Source: Hansschlegelia zhihuaiae
GTDB taxonomy: Bacteria; Pseudomonadota; Alphaproteobacteria; Rhizobiales; Methylopilaceae
Length of the DNA: 42,488 nucleotides
Direction: 5' to 3'
Assembly: GCF_004103825.1 (NCBI RefSeq)
Contig: NZ_RYFI01000007.1
Coordinates: 114,987-157,474 of the forward strand
The translations under genes were made by a program, and so were the position numbers. The number at the start of each line of letters is the position of its first letter. Positions within the stretch are counted from its first letter, which is position 1. Of this stretch, positions 30,895 through 39,900 are shown piece by piece. The notes under the pieces are model-generated. The model did not search any database and was not told where the DNA came from. It saw only the letters and a program-made list of their open reading frames with translations.

Positions 30895-31641
30895 GTGAAA
30901 GCCATCATTCTGAGCGCCGGCCAGGGACGGCGGCTGCTGCCGCTGACCGCCGAGACGCCGAAATGCCTAATCCCCTTCTCGGGCCGCCCGCTGGTCGAAT
31001 GGCAGGTGCGCGCGCTCGCGTCGGCCGGCGTCGACGACATTGTCGTGGTCACGGGCTTCGAGGCCGGCAAGGTCGACCACGCGCTCGAGGCGATCTCGCT
31101 GCCGGGCGTCAGCCTGAGGACCACCCACAACCCGTTCTTCGAGCTCGCCGACAATCTCGCGAGCTGCTGGATCGCGCGCCACGAGATGCGCCAGCCCTTC
31201 CTGATCCTGAACGGCGACACGCTGATCGAGCCCCGGATCGCGGCGAAGGTGCTGGAATATCCCGCCGTCGCCCCGATCACGGTGACGATCGACCGCAAGG
31301 ACGAATACGACTCGGACGACATGAAGGTCCGCACGCAGGGCGACCGGCTGCTGGCGATCGGCAAGACCCTGCCCAACGACCTCGTCACCGGCGAGTCGAT
31401 CGGCTGCCTGCGCTTCACCGACGAGGGCGCCAAGGCCTTCGTCGGAGAGATCGAGCGCCTGCTGCGCTCCGAGGAGGGGCTGAAGCGCTGGTACCTGTCG
31501 GCGATCGACGGCATCGCGCGCTACCAGAACATCGTCGGCGTGCGCTCGATCGAGGGGCTCGAATGGAGCGAGCTCGATTTCCCCGCCGACCTCGACCGCG
31601 GCGTGGCGATGACCGACGGCTGGGCCAGGCGGGGGCTTTGA
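30895..31641 (+). CDS. Nucleotidyltransferase (sugar-phosphate or phosphocholine type)
   Basis: 248 residues from a GTG at 30895, where homology begins. N terminus KAIILSAGQGRRLLPLT is the nucleotide-binding loop, followed by PKCLIPFSGRPLVEWQV, IVVVTGFEAGKV, NPFFELADNLASCWIAR, and the metal-binding LILNGDTLIEP. The NxxYxxxNNxxS-like motif (NPFFELADNLAS) is characteristic of the LicC-like phosphocholine cytidylyltransferase subgroup, so transfer of a nucleotide to a small phosphorylated alcohol is likely. Flanked by REP elements on both sides. Confidence 0.85.
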   Translation: MKAIILSAGQGRRLLPLTAETPKCLIPFSGRPLVEWQVRALASAGVDDIVVVTGFEAGKVDHALEAISLPGVSLRTTHNPFFELADNLASCWIARHEMRQPFLILNGDTLIEPRIAAKVLEYPAVAPITVTIDRKDEYDSDDMKVRTQGDRLLAIGKTLPNDLVTGESIGCLRFTDEGAKAFVGEIERLLRSEEGLKRWYLSAIDGIARYQNIVGVRSIEGLEWSELDFPADLDRGVAMTDGWARRGL

Positions 31642-31654
31642 GCGCCGCGCCGAT

Positions 31655-31771
31655 GTCCCGGCCTTGAGCCGGGACCCATTCAGCGCAGGCGGAGTGAGCA
31701 AGACGCGGGCGGCGGCCCATTCTTCTTGACTATAGAACTGAGCCCAATGGGTCCCGGCTCAAGGCCGGGAC
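31655..31771. repeat. REP-doublet (REPIN-like) element, copy 2, overlapping bioD
   Basis: The left unit GTCCCGGC-CTTGA-GCCGGGAC (31655-31675) and the inverted right unit GTCCCGGC-TCAAG-GCCGGGAC (31751-31771) are both perfect hairpins, each flanked by CCATT/AATGG, about 75 bases apart. The right unit runs into the 3' end of bioD and supplies its last codons and stop. Confidence 0.9.
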
Positions 31772-32409
31772 ATGGCCGTTGCGCCGAAATCCTCGACCCG
31801 AAACGCCCTGCCGAACGCCGCCGCGAGCGTCTCGGGCGTCAGCGGGTCGATCGGCGGCAGGCGGCCGAGCACGTTCGCGCCTGAAAAGGTCGCGATGGCG
31901 CGGATCGAGTCCGCGTGCTCCTCGCCCACGAAGGCCACGCCGACGAGCGGAATGTCCCGAGCTCTTAACGCTGCGAGCGACAGCAGCGTGTGGTTGATGG
32001 TGCCGAGCGCGGTGCGGGCGACCAGCACGACCGGCAGGCGCCAGCGCGCGAAGACGTCGATGGTCAGAACCTCGCGGGTCAGCGGCACGAACAGGCCGCC
32101 CGCGCCCTCGATCACCAGCGGGCCGTCGACATGCGGCGGAACGAGCGCGTCGGGGTCGATCGCGACGCCGTCGATCTCGGCGGCGAGATGCGGCGAGGCA
32201 GGGGTCCGGAGCCGCCACGCCTCCGGCAGCACCCGGCCGGCCGGCAGCCGCGCGAGCCGCGCGACCGCCTCGCTGTCCGTCTCCTCGTCGAGCCCGGCCT
32301 GCACGGGCTTCCAATAGAAGGCGCCGAGCGCCGCCACGAGGCCCGCGCAGAACACCGTCTTGCCGACGCCGGTGTCGGTGCCTGTCACCACGATCCTCGG
32401 ATGGCTCAC
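31759..32409 (-). CDS. bioD: Dethiobiotin synthetase
   Basis: 216 residues. P-loop [15 protein letters not shown], substrate region [27 protein letters not shown] and [16 protein letters not shown] all match BioD. It closes the ureido ring of 7,8-diaminononanoate with CO2 and ATP to form dethiobiotin. The bioF stop overlaps the bioD start (ATGA). The last four residues (MSRP) and the TGA are encoded by the right unit of the REP element, so the 3' end was replaced or extended by insertion of the repeat. Confidence 0.96.
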   Translation of the reverse strand: MSHPRIVVTGTDTGVGKTVFCAGLVAALGAFYWKPVQAGLDEETDSEAVARLARLPAGRVLPEAWRLRTPASPHLAAEIDGVAIDPDALVPPHVDGPLVIEGAGGLFVPLTREVLTIDVFARWRLPVVLVARTALGTINHTLLSLAALRARDIPLVGVAFVGEEHADSIRAIATFSGANVLGRLPPIDPLTPETLAAAFGRAFRVEDFGATAMSRP

Positions 32410-33560
32410 GCGGCCGCCTCGATCAGGCCCTCGCCGATCGCGTCGAACAGCGCCGCGACCTGAGCCTCGTCGACATTGAGGGTGAGCGAGACACGGAGCC
32501 GCGCCGTGCCCTCGGGGACGGTCGGCGGCCGGATGGCGCGGCAGTCGAAGCCCGCCGCCTTCAGGCGGCGCGCAAGGCCGAGCGCGCGGGCGTTGCGGCC
32601 GAGGACCACGGGCTGGATCTGCGACCCGCTGGTCGGCAGCCCGAGCGCCGCGAGCTTGCGTTTGGCGATGTCGACCCGCGCTCTGAGCGCTGCGCGGCGC
32701 TCCGGCTCCTCGTCGACGATCCTGAGCGCCTCGCGCACCGCCGCGGCGACCAGCGGCGAGGGCGCCGTGGCGTAGATGAAGGGCCGCGCGCGGTTGACGA
32801 GGAAATCGACGACCGCGGCCGGCCCGGTCACCAGCGCGCCCGAGCAGCCGAGCGCCTTGCCGCAGGTGTGGGTGGAAATGAGCGCCTCATGGCTCTCGAA
32901 GCCCTCCGAAAGGCCCCGGCCCCGCGCGCCCAGCACGCCGGTGGCGTGGGCTTCGTCGAGCAGCAGGAAGCCGTCATGGCGACCGGCGATCGCAATCAGC
33001 TCCGCGACCGGCGCATGGTCGCCGTCCATCGAATAGAGGCTTTCGGCCGCGATCCAGGGCGTTCCCCCCCCCCCGCGCGCACGCCAAGCCTTGATCGCGT
33101 CCTCGACGGCCGTGGCGTCGTTGTGCGGCGCAGCTATGGCTTCGGCGCGGGCGGCCCGCAGCCCGTCATGGACGCTGGCGTGGATCAGCTCGTCATGGAC
33201 GATCAGGTCGCCGCGCTGCGGCAGCGTCCGGATCAGCGCGACATTGGCCGAAAAGCCCTGGCCGAAGAACAGCGCGCGCTCGGCGCCGAAGAATGACGCG
33301 GCCTCCGCCTCCAGCGCCTCGTGCTCCCGATGGTTGCCGCGCAGCAGGCGAGAGCCCGCCGCGCCTACGGGGACGCCATGCGCCGCCGCTTCCTGCACAG
33401 CCGCGGTGAGGCGCGGCGAGGCCGCCAGCCCGAGATAGTCGTTGGAGGCGAAGTCGAGCCCCTCGCGCGGCTCGAGCCGTCGGCGCCTGTCCTTGCGGGC
33501 GAGCCCCTCCAGCGCCGCCTCGAAGCGGGCCAGGCGGACGCTCACGGCAAGGCCCGCCAT
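32406..33560 (-). CDS. bioF: 8-amino-7-oxononanoate synthase
   Basis: 384 residues, PLP-dependent alpha-oxoamine synthase. Diagnostic parts: [64 protein letters not shown] and the PLP-lysine region [18 protein letters not shown]. It condenses pimeloyl thioester with alanine in biotin synthesis. A run of eleven G (minus strand; 33064-33074) encodes part of the ARGGGGTPW loop: the frame is intact at this length, but the tract is prone to slippage. It is separated from bioB by 170 bases holding a palindromic repeat. Confidence 0.97.
   Translation of the reverse strand: MAGLAVSVRLARFEAALEGLARKDRRRRLEPREGLDFASNDYLGLAASPRLTAAVQEAAAHGVPVGAAGSRLLRGNHREHEALEAEAASFFGAERALFFGQGFSANVALIRTLPQRGDLIVHDELIHASVHDGLRAARAEAIAAPHNDATAVEDAIKAWRARGGGGTPWIAAESLYSMDGDHAPVAELIAIAGRHDGFLLLDEAHATGVLGARGRGLSEGFESHEALISTHTCGKALGCSGALVTGPAAVVDFLVNRARPFIYATAPSPLVAAAVREALRIVDEEPERRAALRARVDIAKRKLAALGLPTSGSQIQPVVLGRNARALGLARRLKAAGFDCRAIRPPTVPEGTARLRVSLTLNVDEAQVAALFDAIGEGLIEAAA
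33064..33074. repeat. Homopolymer C11/G11 tract inside bioF
   Basis: Eleven consecutive C on the plus strand, giving four Gly codons in bioF. A one-base length change would shift the frame and truncate the enzyme. Confidence 0.9.
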
Positions 33561-33580
33561 TTCGTTGCGGAGATCGCATA

Positions 33581-33698
33581 CGTGCTTCGAGACGCCGTCC
33601 TTACGGACGGCTCCTCAGCATGAGGAACGTTTCTGCTTGGCATCCTCAACCGTCCTCATGCTGAGGAGCCCGCGGAACGCGGGCGTCTCGAAGCACGC
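33581..33698. repeat. Long palindromic intergenic repeat, copy A
   Basis: Left arm CGTGCTTCGAGACGC (33581-33595) pairs with right arm GCGTCTCGAAGCACG (33683-33697). Inner arms CTCCTCAGCATGAGGA (33611-33626) and TCCTCATGCTGAGGAG (33653-33668) also pair, and each is itself near-palindromic. The element of about 118 bp separates bioB from bioF. A second copy lies at 38446-38563. Confidence 0.88.
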
Positions 33699-33730
33699 AG
33701 GCCGCATCCCCAATCCGACGTCCGCGACCG

Positions 33731-34726
33731 TCACGCGCCGTCGCGCGGCTCCGGCTCGATCCCGAGGCGGCGGAACAGCGCGCCGTCATGGTCCTCGCCG
33801 GGATTGTCGGCGGTCAGCAGCGTCTCGCCGACGAAGATCGAGTTCGCGCCGGCGAGGAAGCACATCGCCTGCAGCTCGTCCGACATCTCGGTGCGGCCGG
33901 CGGAGAGCCGCACATGGCTCTCGGGCATCATGATCCGGGCGAGCGCGATCACGCGGACGAAATCCAGCGGGTCGATCGGCTCGGCGTTCTCGAGCTGCGT
34001 GCCCGGGATCGGGATCAGCATGTTGATCGGCACGCTCTCCGGCGCCTCGTCGAGATTGGCGAGCGTCACCAGCATGTCGACGCGGTCGTCCGCGGTCTCG
34101 CCCATCCCCAGAATGCCGCCGGCGCAGACCTTCATGCCGGCCGAGCGGACATTGTCGAGCGTCTCCAGCCGGTCCGCGAAGGTCCGCGTGGTGATGATCT
34201 CGGAATAGTAGCGTTCCGAGGTGTCGAGGTTGTGGTTGTAGTAGTCGAGCCCGGCGTCCTTGAGTCTGAGCGCCTGTTCGGGGCTCAGCATGCCGAGCGT
34301 CATGCAGGTCTCCATGCCGAGACCCTTCACGCCCTCGACCATCGCGACGACCATGTCCATGTCGCGGTCCTTCGGCGAACGCCAGGCCGCGCCCATGCAG
34401 TAGCGGGTGGCGCCGCCTTCCTTGGCCTTTCGGGCTTCCTCAATCACCCGCTCGACCTCCATCAGCTTGGAGGCCTTGAGCTTTTCGCCCGGCGTGCGGG
34501 CCGACTGGCTGCAATAGCCGCAGTCTTCCGGGCATCCGCCGGTCTTGATCGAGAGCAGACGGCTCATCTGCACCCGATTCGGGTCGAAATGCCGGCGGTG
34601 GACGGTCTGCGCCTCGAACATCAGGTCGGCGAAGGGCAGCTCGTAGAGCCGGCGCGCCATGGCGCGCGTCCAGTGCGTGCGCCTGCTCGCGCGCTCGACC
34701 ATGGACGCAAGTTCCGCAAAGGCCAT
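33731..34726 (-). CDS. bioB: Biotin synthase (radical SAM)
   Basis: 331 residues from ATG 34726; the frame is open upstream but homology starts here. The radical SAM [4Fe-4S] motif is CPEDCGYC in [15 protein letters not shown]. The [2Fe-2S] ligands and later motifs are present ([56 protein letters not shown]). It inserts sulfur into dethiobiotin. First gene of the biotin set on the minus strand. bioA and a bioC/H or bioZ gene are not in the window. Confidence 0.97.
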   Translation of the reverse strand: MAFAELASMVERASRRTHWTRAMARRLYELPFADLMFEAQTVHRRHFDPNRVQMSRLLSIKTGGCPEDCGYCSQSARTPGEKLKASKLMEVERVIEEARKAKEGGATRYCMGAAWRSPKDRDMDMVVAMVEGVKGLGMETCMTLGMLSPEQALRLKDAGLDYYNHNLDTSERYYSEIITTRTFADRLETLDNVRSAGMKVCAGGILGMGETADDRVDMLVTLANLDEAPESVPINMLIPIPGTQLENAEPIDPLDFVRVIALARIMMPESHVRLSAGRTEMSDELQAMCFLAGANSIFVGETLLTADNPGEDHDGALFRRLGIEPEPRDGA

Positions 34727-34811
34727 CTTTCGCCCGTTCCGTGGTGTCGGTCCGCCCCCGCATAGCGAAAAACGCCACGCGGGGAAACGGCGACCGAAGA
34801 CGTAACGCCCC

Positions 34812-35300
34812 TCAGCCGCGCTGCGGCCTGAGCTTGACGATCCTGTCCCGAAACCAGTCCCGCACCAACTCCCTCTCATAGGGAAAGCTCGAAAGCGAGC
34901 TCCGGGCGCTCAGATTCCAGAGATAGTTCATATCGCTCAGCGTCTCCTCGCCGCGCGCGATGGCGCGGCCGCGCTCGGTCAAGGCGTAGCGCAGCTTGAT
35001 CACGGGCGGCGTCACGTCGCGGAGGACCCTCACCTGGTCCGCGCCCGGCCGCCAGGGCTCGAACTGACCGGCCGGGCGGATGTCCAGAAGCTCGACCGAG
35101 AGCTTGCGGCTCGCCGGCAGGTCGCGCTCGCCGAGCCGCTTCAGCAGGCGGGCGACGTCGGCGAACAGCGCGTCGCGCTCGGAGACGCTGCGATAGACGA
35201 GGGGCGAGACCTCGCGGGCCGGCGCGTAGGACACGGCGACCTCGGCCGCGGCCGGCGACGCCAGAAGGACGAAGGTCAGGACGAAGACGAGACCGCGCAT
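34812..35300 (-). CDS. DUF3016-family periplasmic protein
   Basis: 162 residues with a signal peptide ([18 protein letters not shown]). The mature part has [62 protein letters not shown], the typical DUF3016 ending with conserved LSDMNYL. Location periplasmic; function unknown. It lies just downstream of the hybrid kinase gene (31 bases) and may be co-transcribed. Confidence 0.85.
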   Translation of the reverse strand: MRGLVFVLTFVLLASPAAAEVAVSYAPAREVSPLVYRSVSERDALFADVARLLKRLGERDLPASRKLSVELLDIRPAGQFEPWRPGADQVRVLRDVTPPVIKLRYALTERGRAIARGEETLSDMNYLWNLSARSSLSSFPYERELVRDWFRDRIVKLRPQRG

Positions 35301-35331
35301 CGATCGGCTCCCGGAGCCAGATGAAGCGCGG

Positions 35332-36951
35332 TCAGCGGTTCGCGCCGCGCCCGGCCAGCACGTCGCCCACCTTGAGCGCGAGCTGCTCCACCGTAAATGG
35401 CTTCGGCAGGAAGGCGACGCCCTGGTCGAGCACGCCGTTGTGAACGACGGCGTTGCGCGTGTAGCCGGTGGTGAACAGCACCCTGAGGTCCGGCCGCATG
35501 ACGAGCGCCTTGTCGGCGAGTTCGCGGCCGGTCATGTCCGGCATCACGATGTCGGTGAACAGGAGGTCGATCTTCGGCTGCAGCGAGAGCTGCTCGAGCG
35601 CCTGGTTGCCGCCATTCGCCTGCACCACGGCGTAGCCGAGCGCCCTCAGGGCGTCGACCGACATGTGGCGGACCTGCTCCTCGTCCTCGACCACCAGCAC
35701 CGTCGCGCCGACCGGCGGCGCGAGGTCGGAGAGCGGCGTGGCGCCGGTCGGTTTCGACTGCGCGGTCTCGCCGTGATGCCGGGGCAGGTAGATCTTGACG
35801 GTCGAGCCGCGGGCGACCTCTGAATAGATCTTCACATGGCCGCCGGACTGCTTGACGAAGCCGTAGACCTGGCTGAGGCCAAGCCCGGTGCCATGGCCGA
35901 CGCCCTTGGTCGTGTAAAACGGCTCGAAGGCCCGCTCGGCGACCTCCGGCGACATGCCGATGCCCTCGTCGGTCACGCTCACCATGACGTACTGGCCCGC
36001 CGTCACCTCGGAATGCGCGCGGGCGTAGCGGTCGTCGAGATCGGTGTTGGCGGTCTCGACCGTGAGCCGGCCTCCCGTGGGCATGGCGTCGCGCGCGTTG
36101 ACCGCCAGGTTGACGATCGCGCTCTCGAGCTGAGCGGGATCCGCGAAGCACCGCCAGAGGCCGCCCGCGAGCACGGTCTCCACCCGGATGATCTCGCCGA
36201 GCGTCCGGCGCAGCATCTCGGACATGCCGCCCACCAGCTTGTTGGCGTCGACCGGCTGCGGCTCGAGCGCGAGCCGGCGAGAGAAGGCGAGCAGCCGCGC
36301 CGTCAGGCCGGCGGCCCGCTGGGCGCCCTCGAGCGCGTTGTCGATGCCGGCCGCGACCCGCGGGTTCTCGTCGCCGGTGAGCCTGCGCCGGGCGAGGTCG
36401 AGCGAGCCGATGACGATCGCCATCATGTTGTTGAAGTCGTGCGCGATGCCGCCGGTCAGCCGGCCGACCGTCTCCATCTTCTGCACCTGGCGGAGCTGCG
36501 CCTCGACCTCTTCTCTCTCGCGCATCTCGGTCTCGAGCGCCGCCGTGCGTTCGGCGACGCGCTGTTCGAGCACTTCGTTCAGCTCGCGCAGCTGCGCGCG
36601 GATGCGGAACATGCCCTCCATCGGGCCGATCACCAGCGAGGCGAGCAGCACGTAGAATCCCATCGCAATCCATCCGGCCGGCCAGGCCAGCGCGAAGGAG
36701 CCGATGGGTTCGATCAGGTAGTAATCCGCGAGCAGCCCGCCGAGCGCCGCAGCCAGCAAGCCGGGGCCAAGGCCGCCGACGAAGGCCGCGACCACGAAGG
36801 CCGGCACGAAAGTGAGGAACGGAAAGCCGACCAGCACGTCGCCGATCGCGAAGCGCAGGGCGAGAGCCGCGAGGGTGAGCAGGATGGCGACGGCGTAACC
36901 GACCAGCGGCCGAGAACGGACGGCGTCGGCGTAATCGACCAATCGCATCAA
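35332..36951 (-). CDS. Hybrid sensor histidine kinase with C-terminal receiver
   Basis: 539 residues. Residues about 15-115 form four to five transmembrane helices of the DUF4118/KdpD-like type (FLTFVPAFVVAAFVGGLGPGLLAAALGGLLADYY). A coiled coil follows, then the phospho-acceptor box LTGGIAHDFNNMMAIVIGSLDLARR (HDFNN type), N-box LESAIVNLAVNARDAM, G1 VTDEGIGMS, F EPFYTTKG, G2 GTGLGLSQVYGF. The C-terminal receiver (about 415-530) has VVEDEEQ and LFTDIVMPDMTG, and the Lys in FLPKPFT. This is a widespread soluble-signal or light/redox-type hybrid kinase design; no PAS domain is seen. Confidence 0.93.
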   Translation of the reverse strand: MMRLVDYADAVRSRPLVGYAVAILLTLAALALRFAIGDVLVGFPFLTFVPAFVVAAFVGGLGPGLLAAALGGLLADYYLIEPIGSFALAWPAGWIAMGFYVLLASLVIGPMEGMFRIRAQLRELNEVLEQRVAERTAALETEMREREEVEAQLRQVQKMETVGRLTGGIAHDFNNMMAIVIGSLDLARRRLTGDENPRVAAGIDNALEGAQRAAGLTARLLAFSRRLALEPQPVDANKLVGGMSEMLRRTLGEIIRVETVLAGGLWRCFADPAQLESAIVNLAVNARDAMPTGGRLTVETANTDLDDRYARAHSEVTAGQYVMVSVTDEGIGMSPEVAERAFEPFYTTKGVGHGTGLGLSQVYGFVKQSGGHVKIYSEVARGSTVKIYLPRHHGETAQSKPTGATPLSDLAPPVGATVLVVEDEEQVRHMSVDALRALGYAVVQANGGNQALEQLSLQPKIDLLFTDIVMPDMTGRELADKALVMRPDLRVLFTTGYTRNAVVHNGVLDQGVAFLPKPFTVEQLALKVGDVLAGRGANR

Positions 36952-37061
36952 GCTGACGTCCGTTCTAAGCGGGCGCTAGATGAGTCGTCTTACGACATCG
37001 CGCCATTTCGGGACAGCCGCAGCCGGATACCTTCCTGAGCGGCCGACAAGTCAACCGAGGG

Positions 37062-37148
37062 TGGTGCGGGCGGTCGGGCTCGAACCGACACTCTGTCGCC
37101 AGAACCGGATTTTGAGTCCGGCGCGTCTACCAGTTCCGCCACGCCCGC
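37062..37148 (-). tRNA. tRNA-Leu (anticodon CAA)
   Basis: Read on the minus strand: acceptor stem GCGGGCG (37148-37142) with CGCCCGC (37072-37066), discriminator A and an encoded CCA (37064-37062). The anticodon stem is CCGGA/TCCGG around the loop CTCAAAA, giving anticodon CAA. The D-arm (TGGTAGAC), a long variable arm typical of class II tRNAs, and the T-arm GGTTCGAGCC are present. Reads UUG codons. Confidence 0.95.
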
Positions 37149-37296
37149 GGCGGCTCCGCGGGCGCGAAGCGGCGGCACGATGTCTAGGCGGGGGCCGAGT
37201 GTCAATCGGCCCGATCCGGCAGACGGCTTGCGCTTTTCCGGCGCGGCGCTTATCGGCGGGCCTCCCGGCGCGCGGCCGCCGCCCTGAAAGTTCGCC

Positions 37297-37878
37297 ATGC
37301 TGAGACGCCTTTACGATTGGACGCTCTCGCTCGCCGCGGGCCCGAGAGCGAACGCGGCGCTGTTCGGCGTGTCGTTCGCCGAAAGCTCGTTCTTTCCGCT
37401 GCCGCCCGACATCCTGCTCGTGCCGATGATCCTGGCGCGGCCGGAGCGCGCCTACCGGCTCGCCTTGTGGTGCGGCGTCGCCTCGACGCTCGGCGGGCTG
37501 CTCGGCTACGCGATCGGCGCCCTGCTCTACGACACTCTCGGCCTGTGGATCATCAATCTCTACGGCTACGGCGAGAAGATGGACGCGTTCCGGGACGCCT
37601 ATGCGGCCTATGGCGCGTGGATCATCCTGCTGAAGGGCCTGACGCCCATCCCCTACAAGCTCGTCACCATCACGTCGGGCTTCGCAGGCTACGACTTCCT
37701 CCTGTTCTTCCTGCTGTCCCTGGTGTCCCGCACCCTGCGCTTTCTCGCGGTCGCCGCGCTTTTGAGGCGCTATGGCGAGCCGGTCCGAGAGTTCATCGAG
37801 AAACGCCTCGAGCTTTCCGCCCTGCTGCTGCTCGTTGTGGTGGTCGGCGGCTTCGTAATCGTCAAATATGTGATCTGA
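37297..37878 (+). CDS. YqaA/DedA-type small membrane protein
   Basis: 193 residues, about five hydrophobic segments. FAESSFFPLPPDILLVPMIL, GGLLGYAIGALLYDTLG, and the DedA core motif IILLKGLTPIPYKLVTITSGFAGYDFLLF (family G-[FY]xPxPYKxxTxxxG) are present. DedA relatives act in undecaprenyl phosphate or phospholipid recycling and membrane homeostasis. The YqaA subgroup itself is less well defined. Stop is six bases before dsbB. Confidence 0.88.
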   Translation: MLRRLYDWTLSLAAGPRANAALFGVSFAESSFFPLPPDILLVPMILARPERAYRLALWCGVASTLGGLLGYAIGALLYDTLGLWIINLYGYGEKMDAFRDAYAAYGAWIILLKGLTPIPYKLVTITSGFAGYDFLLFFLLSLVSRTLRFLAVAALLRRYGEPVREFIEKRLELSALLLLVVVVGGFVIVKYVI

Positions 37879-37884
37879 TTGGCC

Positions 37885-38379
37885 ATGAACGACGCGTCGG
37901 AGGCGCTGTTCCGCGCCGGATTTCTGATCTTCGCCGTCGCGGCGCTCGCCGTGGGCGGCGCGCTCGTGTTCGAGCACGGCTTCGGCTACCTGCCCTGCAT
38001 GCTCTGCCTGTGGCAGCGCTGGCCCTATTATCTCGGCGCGCCGCTCGCGCTCGTCGCGGCGCTGCTCGCCTGGAGCGGGCATGACGGCGCGGCGCGCCTT
38101 CTCCTCGTGATCGTCGGGCTGATGTTCCTGGGCGGCGCGGGGCTGGGCGCCTATCACGCCGGCGTCGAATGGGGGTTCTGGCCGGGCCCGACGAGCTGCG
38201 CGGGCGCGAACGCCGCGCCGACCTCTGCGGGCGGCCTGCTCGACCAGATGCGGACGACCCGGATCGTGCCCTGCGACGCGGCGGCGTGGCGGCTCTTCGG
38301 GATCTCGCTCGCGGGCTACAACGCGCTGATCGCCGCGGGCCTTACGGCGGTGGCGTTCGCGGCCGTCAGGCGGCGCTGA
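37885..38379 (+). CDS. dsbB: Disulfide bond formation protein B
   Basis: 164 residues from ATG 37885 (TTG 37879 is an alternative). Four transmembrane helices with the DsbB active pair in the first periplasmic loop, YLPCMLCLWQRWPYYLG, and a second Cys pair around SCAGANAAP and IVPCDAAAW, spaced by the long second loop as in DsbB. It passes electrons from DsbA to quinones. The gene follows YqaA closely and probably shares a transcript. Confidence 0.93.
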   Translation: MNDASEALFRAGFLIFAVAALAVGGALVFEHGFGYLPCMLCLWQRWPYYLGAPLALVAALLAWSGHDGAARLLLVIVGLMFLGGAGLGAYHAGVEWGFWPGPTSCAGANAAPTSAGGLLDQMRTTRIVPCDAAAWRLFGISLAGYNALIAAGLTAVAFAAVRRR

Positions 38380-38445
38380 GGACGAGGGTCGAGAACGGCT
38401 TTACGCCGCCGATCTTCGCCAAGAAAGTCCTGCGCAGACGTGCGG

Positions 38446-38563
38446 CGTGCTTCGAGACGCCGTCCTGACGGACGGCTCCTCGAGCCATGAGGGAGGTTGC
38501 GCTTTGGCGTCCTCCACGGTCCTCATGCTGAGGAGCATGCCGCAAGGCCTGCGTCTCGAAGCA
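38446..38563. repeat. Long palindromic intergenic repeat, copy B
   Basis: Starts CGTGCTTCGAGACGCCGTCC, like copy A at 33581, continues with GACGGACGGCTCCTC and contains TCCTCATGCTGAGGAGC (38520-38536), and ends GCGTCTCGAAGCA (38551-38563). The outer arms pair with each other. Interior bases differ from copy A. It lies between the convergent dsbB and HNH nuclease genes. Confidence 0.88.
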
Positions 38564-38589
38564 GGTAGAGCCGTCGGTCCGAAGGCGCC

Positions 38590-39177
38590 TTACGGCTCGA
38601 GCTCGCTGTCCCAGTAGAGATAGTCGAGCCAGCTGTCGTGCAGGTAGTTGGGCGGGAACGCGCGGCCGTTGCGGTGCAGGTCATGCACGCTCGGCTGGAA
38701 CGGCTCCTGGGCCGGGTGCATGCCGCAGTCCGCCGGCATCTGGCCGCCCTTCCTCAGATTGCAGGGCGAGCAGGCCGCGACGACGTTCTCCCACGTCGTC
38801 TGGCCGCCGCGCGAGCGCGGCACCACATGGTCGAAGGTCAGCTCCTCGCGGGTCCCGCAATACTGGCAGGAGAAGCGGTCGCGCAGGAACACGTTGAACC
38901 GCGTGAAGGCGGGATGCCGGGCCGGCTTCACATAGGCCTTGAGGCACACCACCGAAGGCAGCCTCATCTCGAAGCTCGGGGAATGCACCAGCCGGTCGTA
39001 ATGCGACAGCACGTTCACCCGGTCGAGGAAGATCGCCTTGATGGCGTCCTGCCAGGACCACAGCGACAACGGGTAGTAGCTGAGCGGACGGTAGTCCGCA
39101 TTAAGCACAAGGGCCGGGCACGCTTCGGGCGATACGGCGACCGTCACCACGCACTCCTCATCGGCGCGCAGGCGCAT
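38590..39177 (-). CDS. HNH endonuclease
   Basis: 195 residues. The N-terminal half ACPALVLNADYRPLSYYPLSLWSWQDAIKAIFLDRV and the HNH core with RFSCQYCGTREELTFDHVVPRSRGG (CxxC, DHxxPxSxGG) and NVVAACSPCNLRKGG (CxxCNxxKG) are intact. This subgroup is a conserved chromosomal gene of alphaproteobacteria and not obviously part of a mobile element; a role in DNA repair or processing is presumed. Translation may start at 39177 or at an inner GTG near 39147, as homology begins around VTVAVSPEA. Confidence 0.93.
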   Translation of the reverse strand: MRLRADEECVVTVAVSPEACPALVLNADYRPLSYYPLSLWSWQDAIKAIFLDRVNVLSHYDRLVHSPSFEMRLPSVVCLKAYVKPARHPAFTRFNVFLRDRFSCQYCGTREELTFDHVVPRSRGGQTTWENVVAACSPCNLRKGGQMPADCGMHPAQEPFQPSVHDLHRNGRAFPPNYLHDSWLDYLYWDSELEP

Positions 39178-39213
39178 CGGCCTGCGCTTGGCCGATAATC
39201 TATATGTTGTGCG

Positions 39214-39900
39214 TCAAGCTTGTGAAGACGATCGAAGACTTGTCCTCCGCGGTTTGAGCGCGCTCGTCAGGAAGTGCCCGCCCTGTCTCAGACCCTCGCC
39301 GTCGATGCCGTGGCCGAGCCCCGGCGACAGATGCCATTCCACCGGAATTTCGGCGGCGCCAAGGCCGTCCATCGCGGCGAACAGCGCGTCGACCGGGATG
39401 ACGTCGTCGCGCTCGCCATGGACGAGCAGGATGGGCGGCTTCGACTTCGCCTCGTCCTTCAGGGCCTCGGGGCTCACCAGCATGCCCGAGAAGCCGAGGA
39501 TTGCCGCCGGCGCGACCGGCCGGCGCAGACCGACATGGAGCGCCATCATGGCGCCCTGGCTGAACCCGACCAGGACGAGCCGGTCGGCCGGAAGCTGATG
39601 GCGCGCGAGTTCGGCGTCAAGGAAGGCGTCGAGCGCGGGCCGCGCGGAGATCACGCCGCGGCGGCGCTCGTCGGGGTCGCGGAAGGTCAGCGGAAACCAC
39701 TGCCGGCCCGAGGGCGAGGCGATGCAGCGTTCCGGCGCGTGCGGCGACACGAAGGCGACGTCGGGCATCGCCTTGCGCCATTCCGCGCCGATCGCGATCA
39801 GGTCGTTTCCGTCGGCCCCGTAGCCGTGCAGGAACACGCAGAGCGCCTTCGCCTGCCCGTTGAGGGCCGGGAGCCTCGGACCGTCGATCGCTGGCGTCAT
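39214..39900 (-). CDS. Phospholipase/carboxylesterase family hydrolase
   Basis: 228 residues from ATG 39900, overlapping the stop of the glycosylase gene (ATGA). Alpha/beta-hydrolase of the YpfH/acyl-protein-thioesterase type: LCVFLHGYGADGNDLI, VGFSQGAMMALHVGLR (nucleophile Ser), ILLVHGERDDVIPV (Asp) and SPGLGHGIDGEGL (His). It likely hydrolyses short-chain esters or acyl groups; the substrate is unknown. Confidence 0.92.
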   Translation of the reverse strand: MTPAIDGPRLPALNGQAKALCVFLHGYGADGNDLIAIGAEWRKAMPDVAFVSPHAPERCIASPSGRQWFPLTFRDPDERRRGVISARPALDAFLDAELARHQLPADRLVLVGFSQGAMMALHVGLRRPVAPAAILGFSGMLVSPEALKDEAKSKPPILLVHGERDDVIPVDALFAAMDGLGAAEIPVEWHLSPGLGHGIDGEGLRQGGHFLTSALKPRRTSLRSSSQA

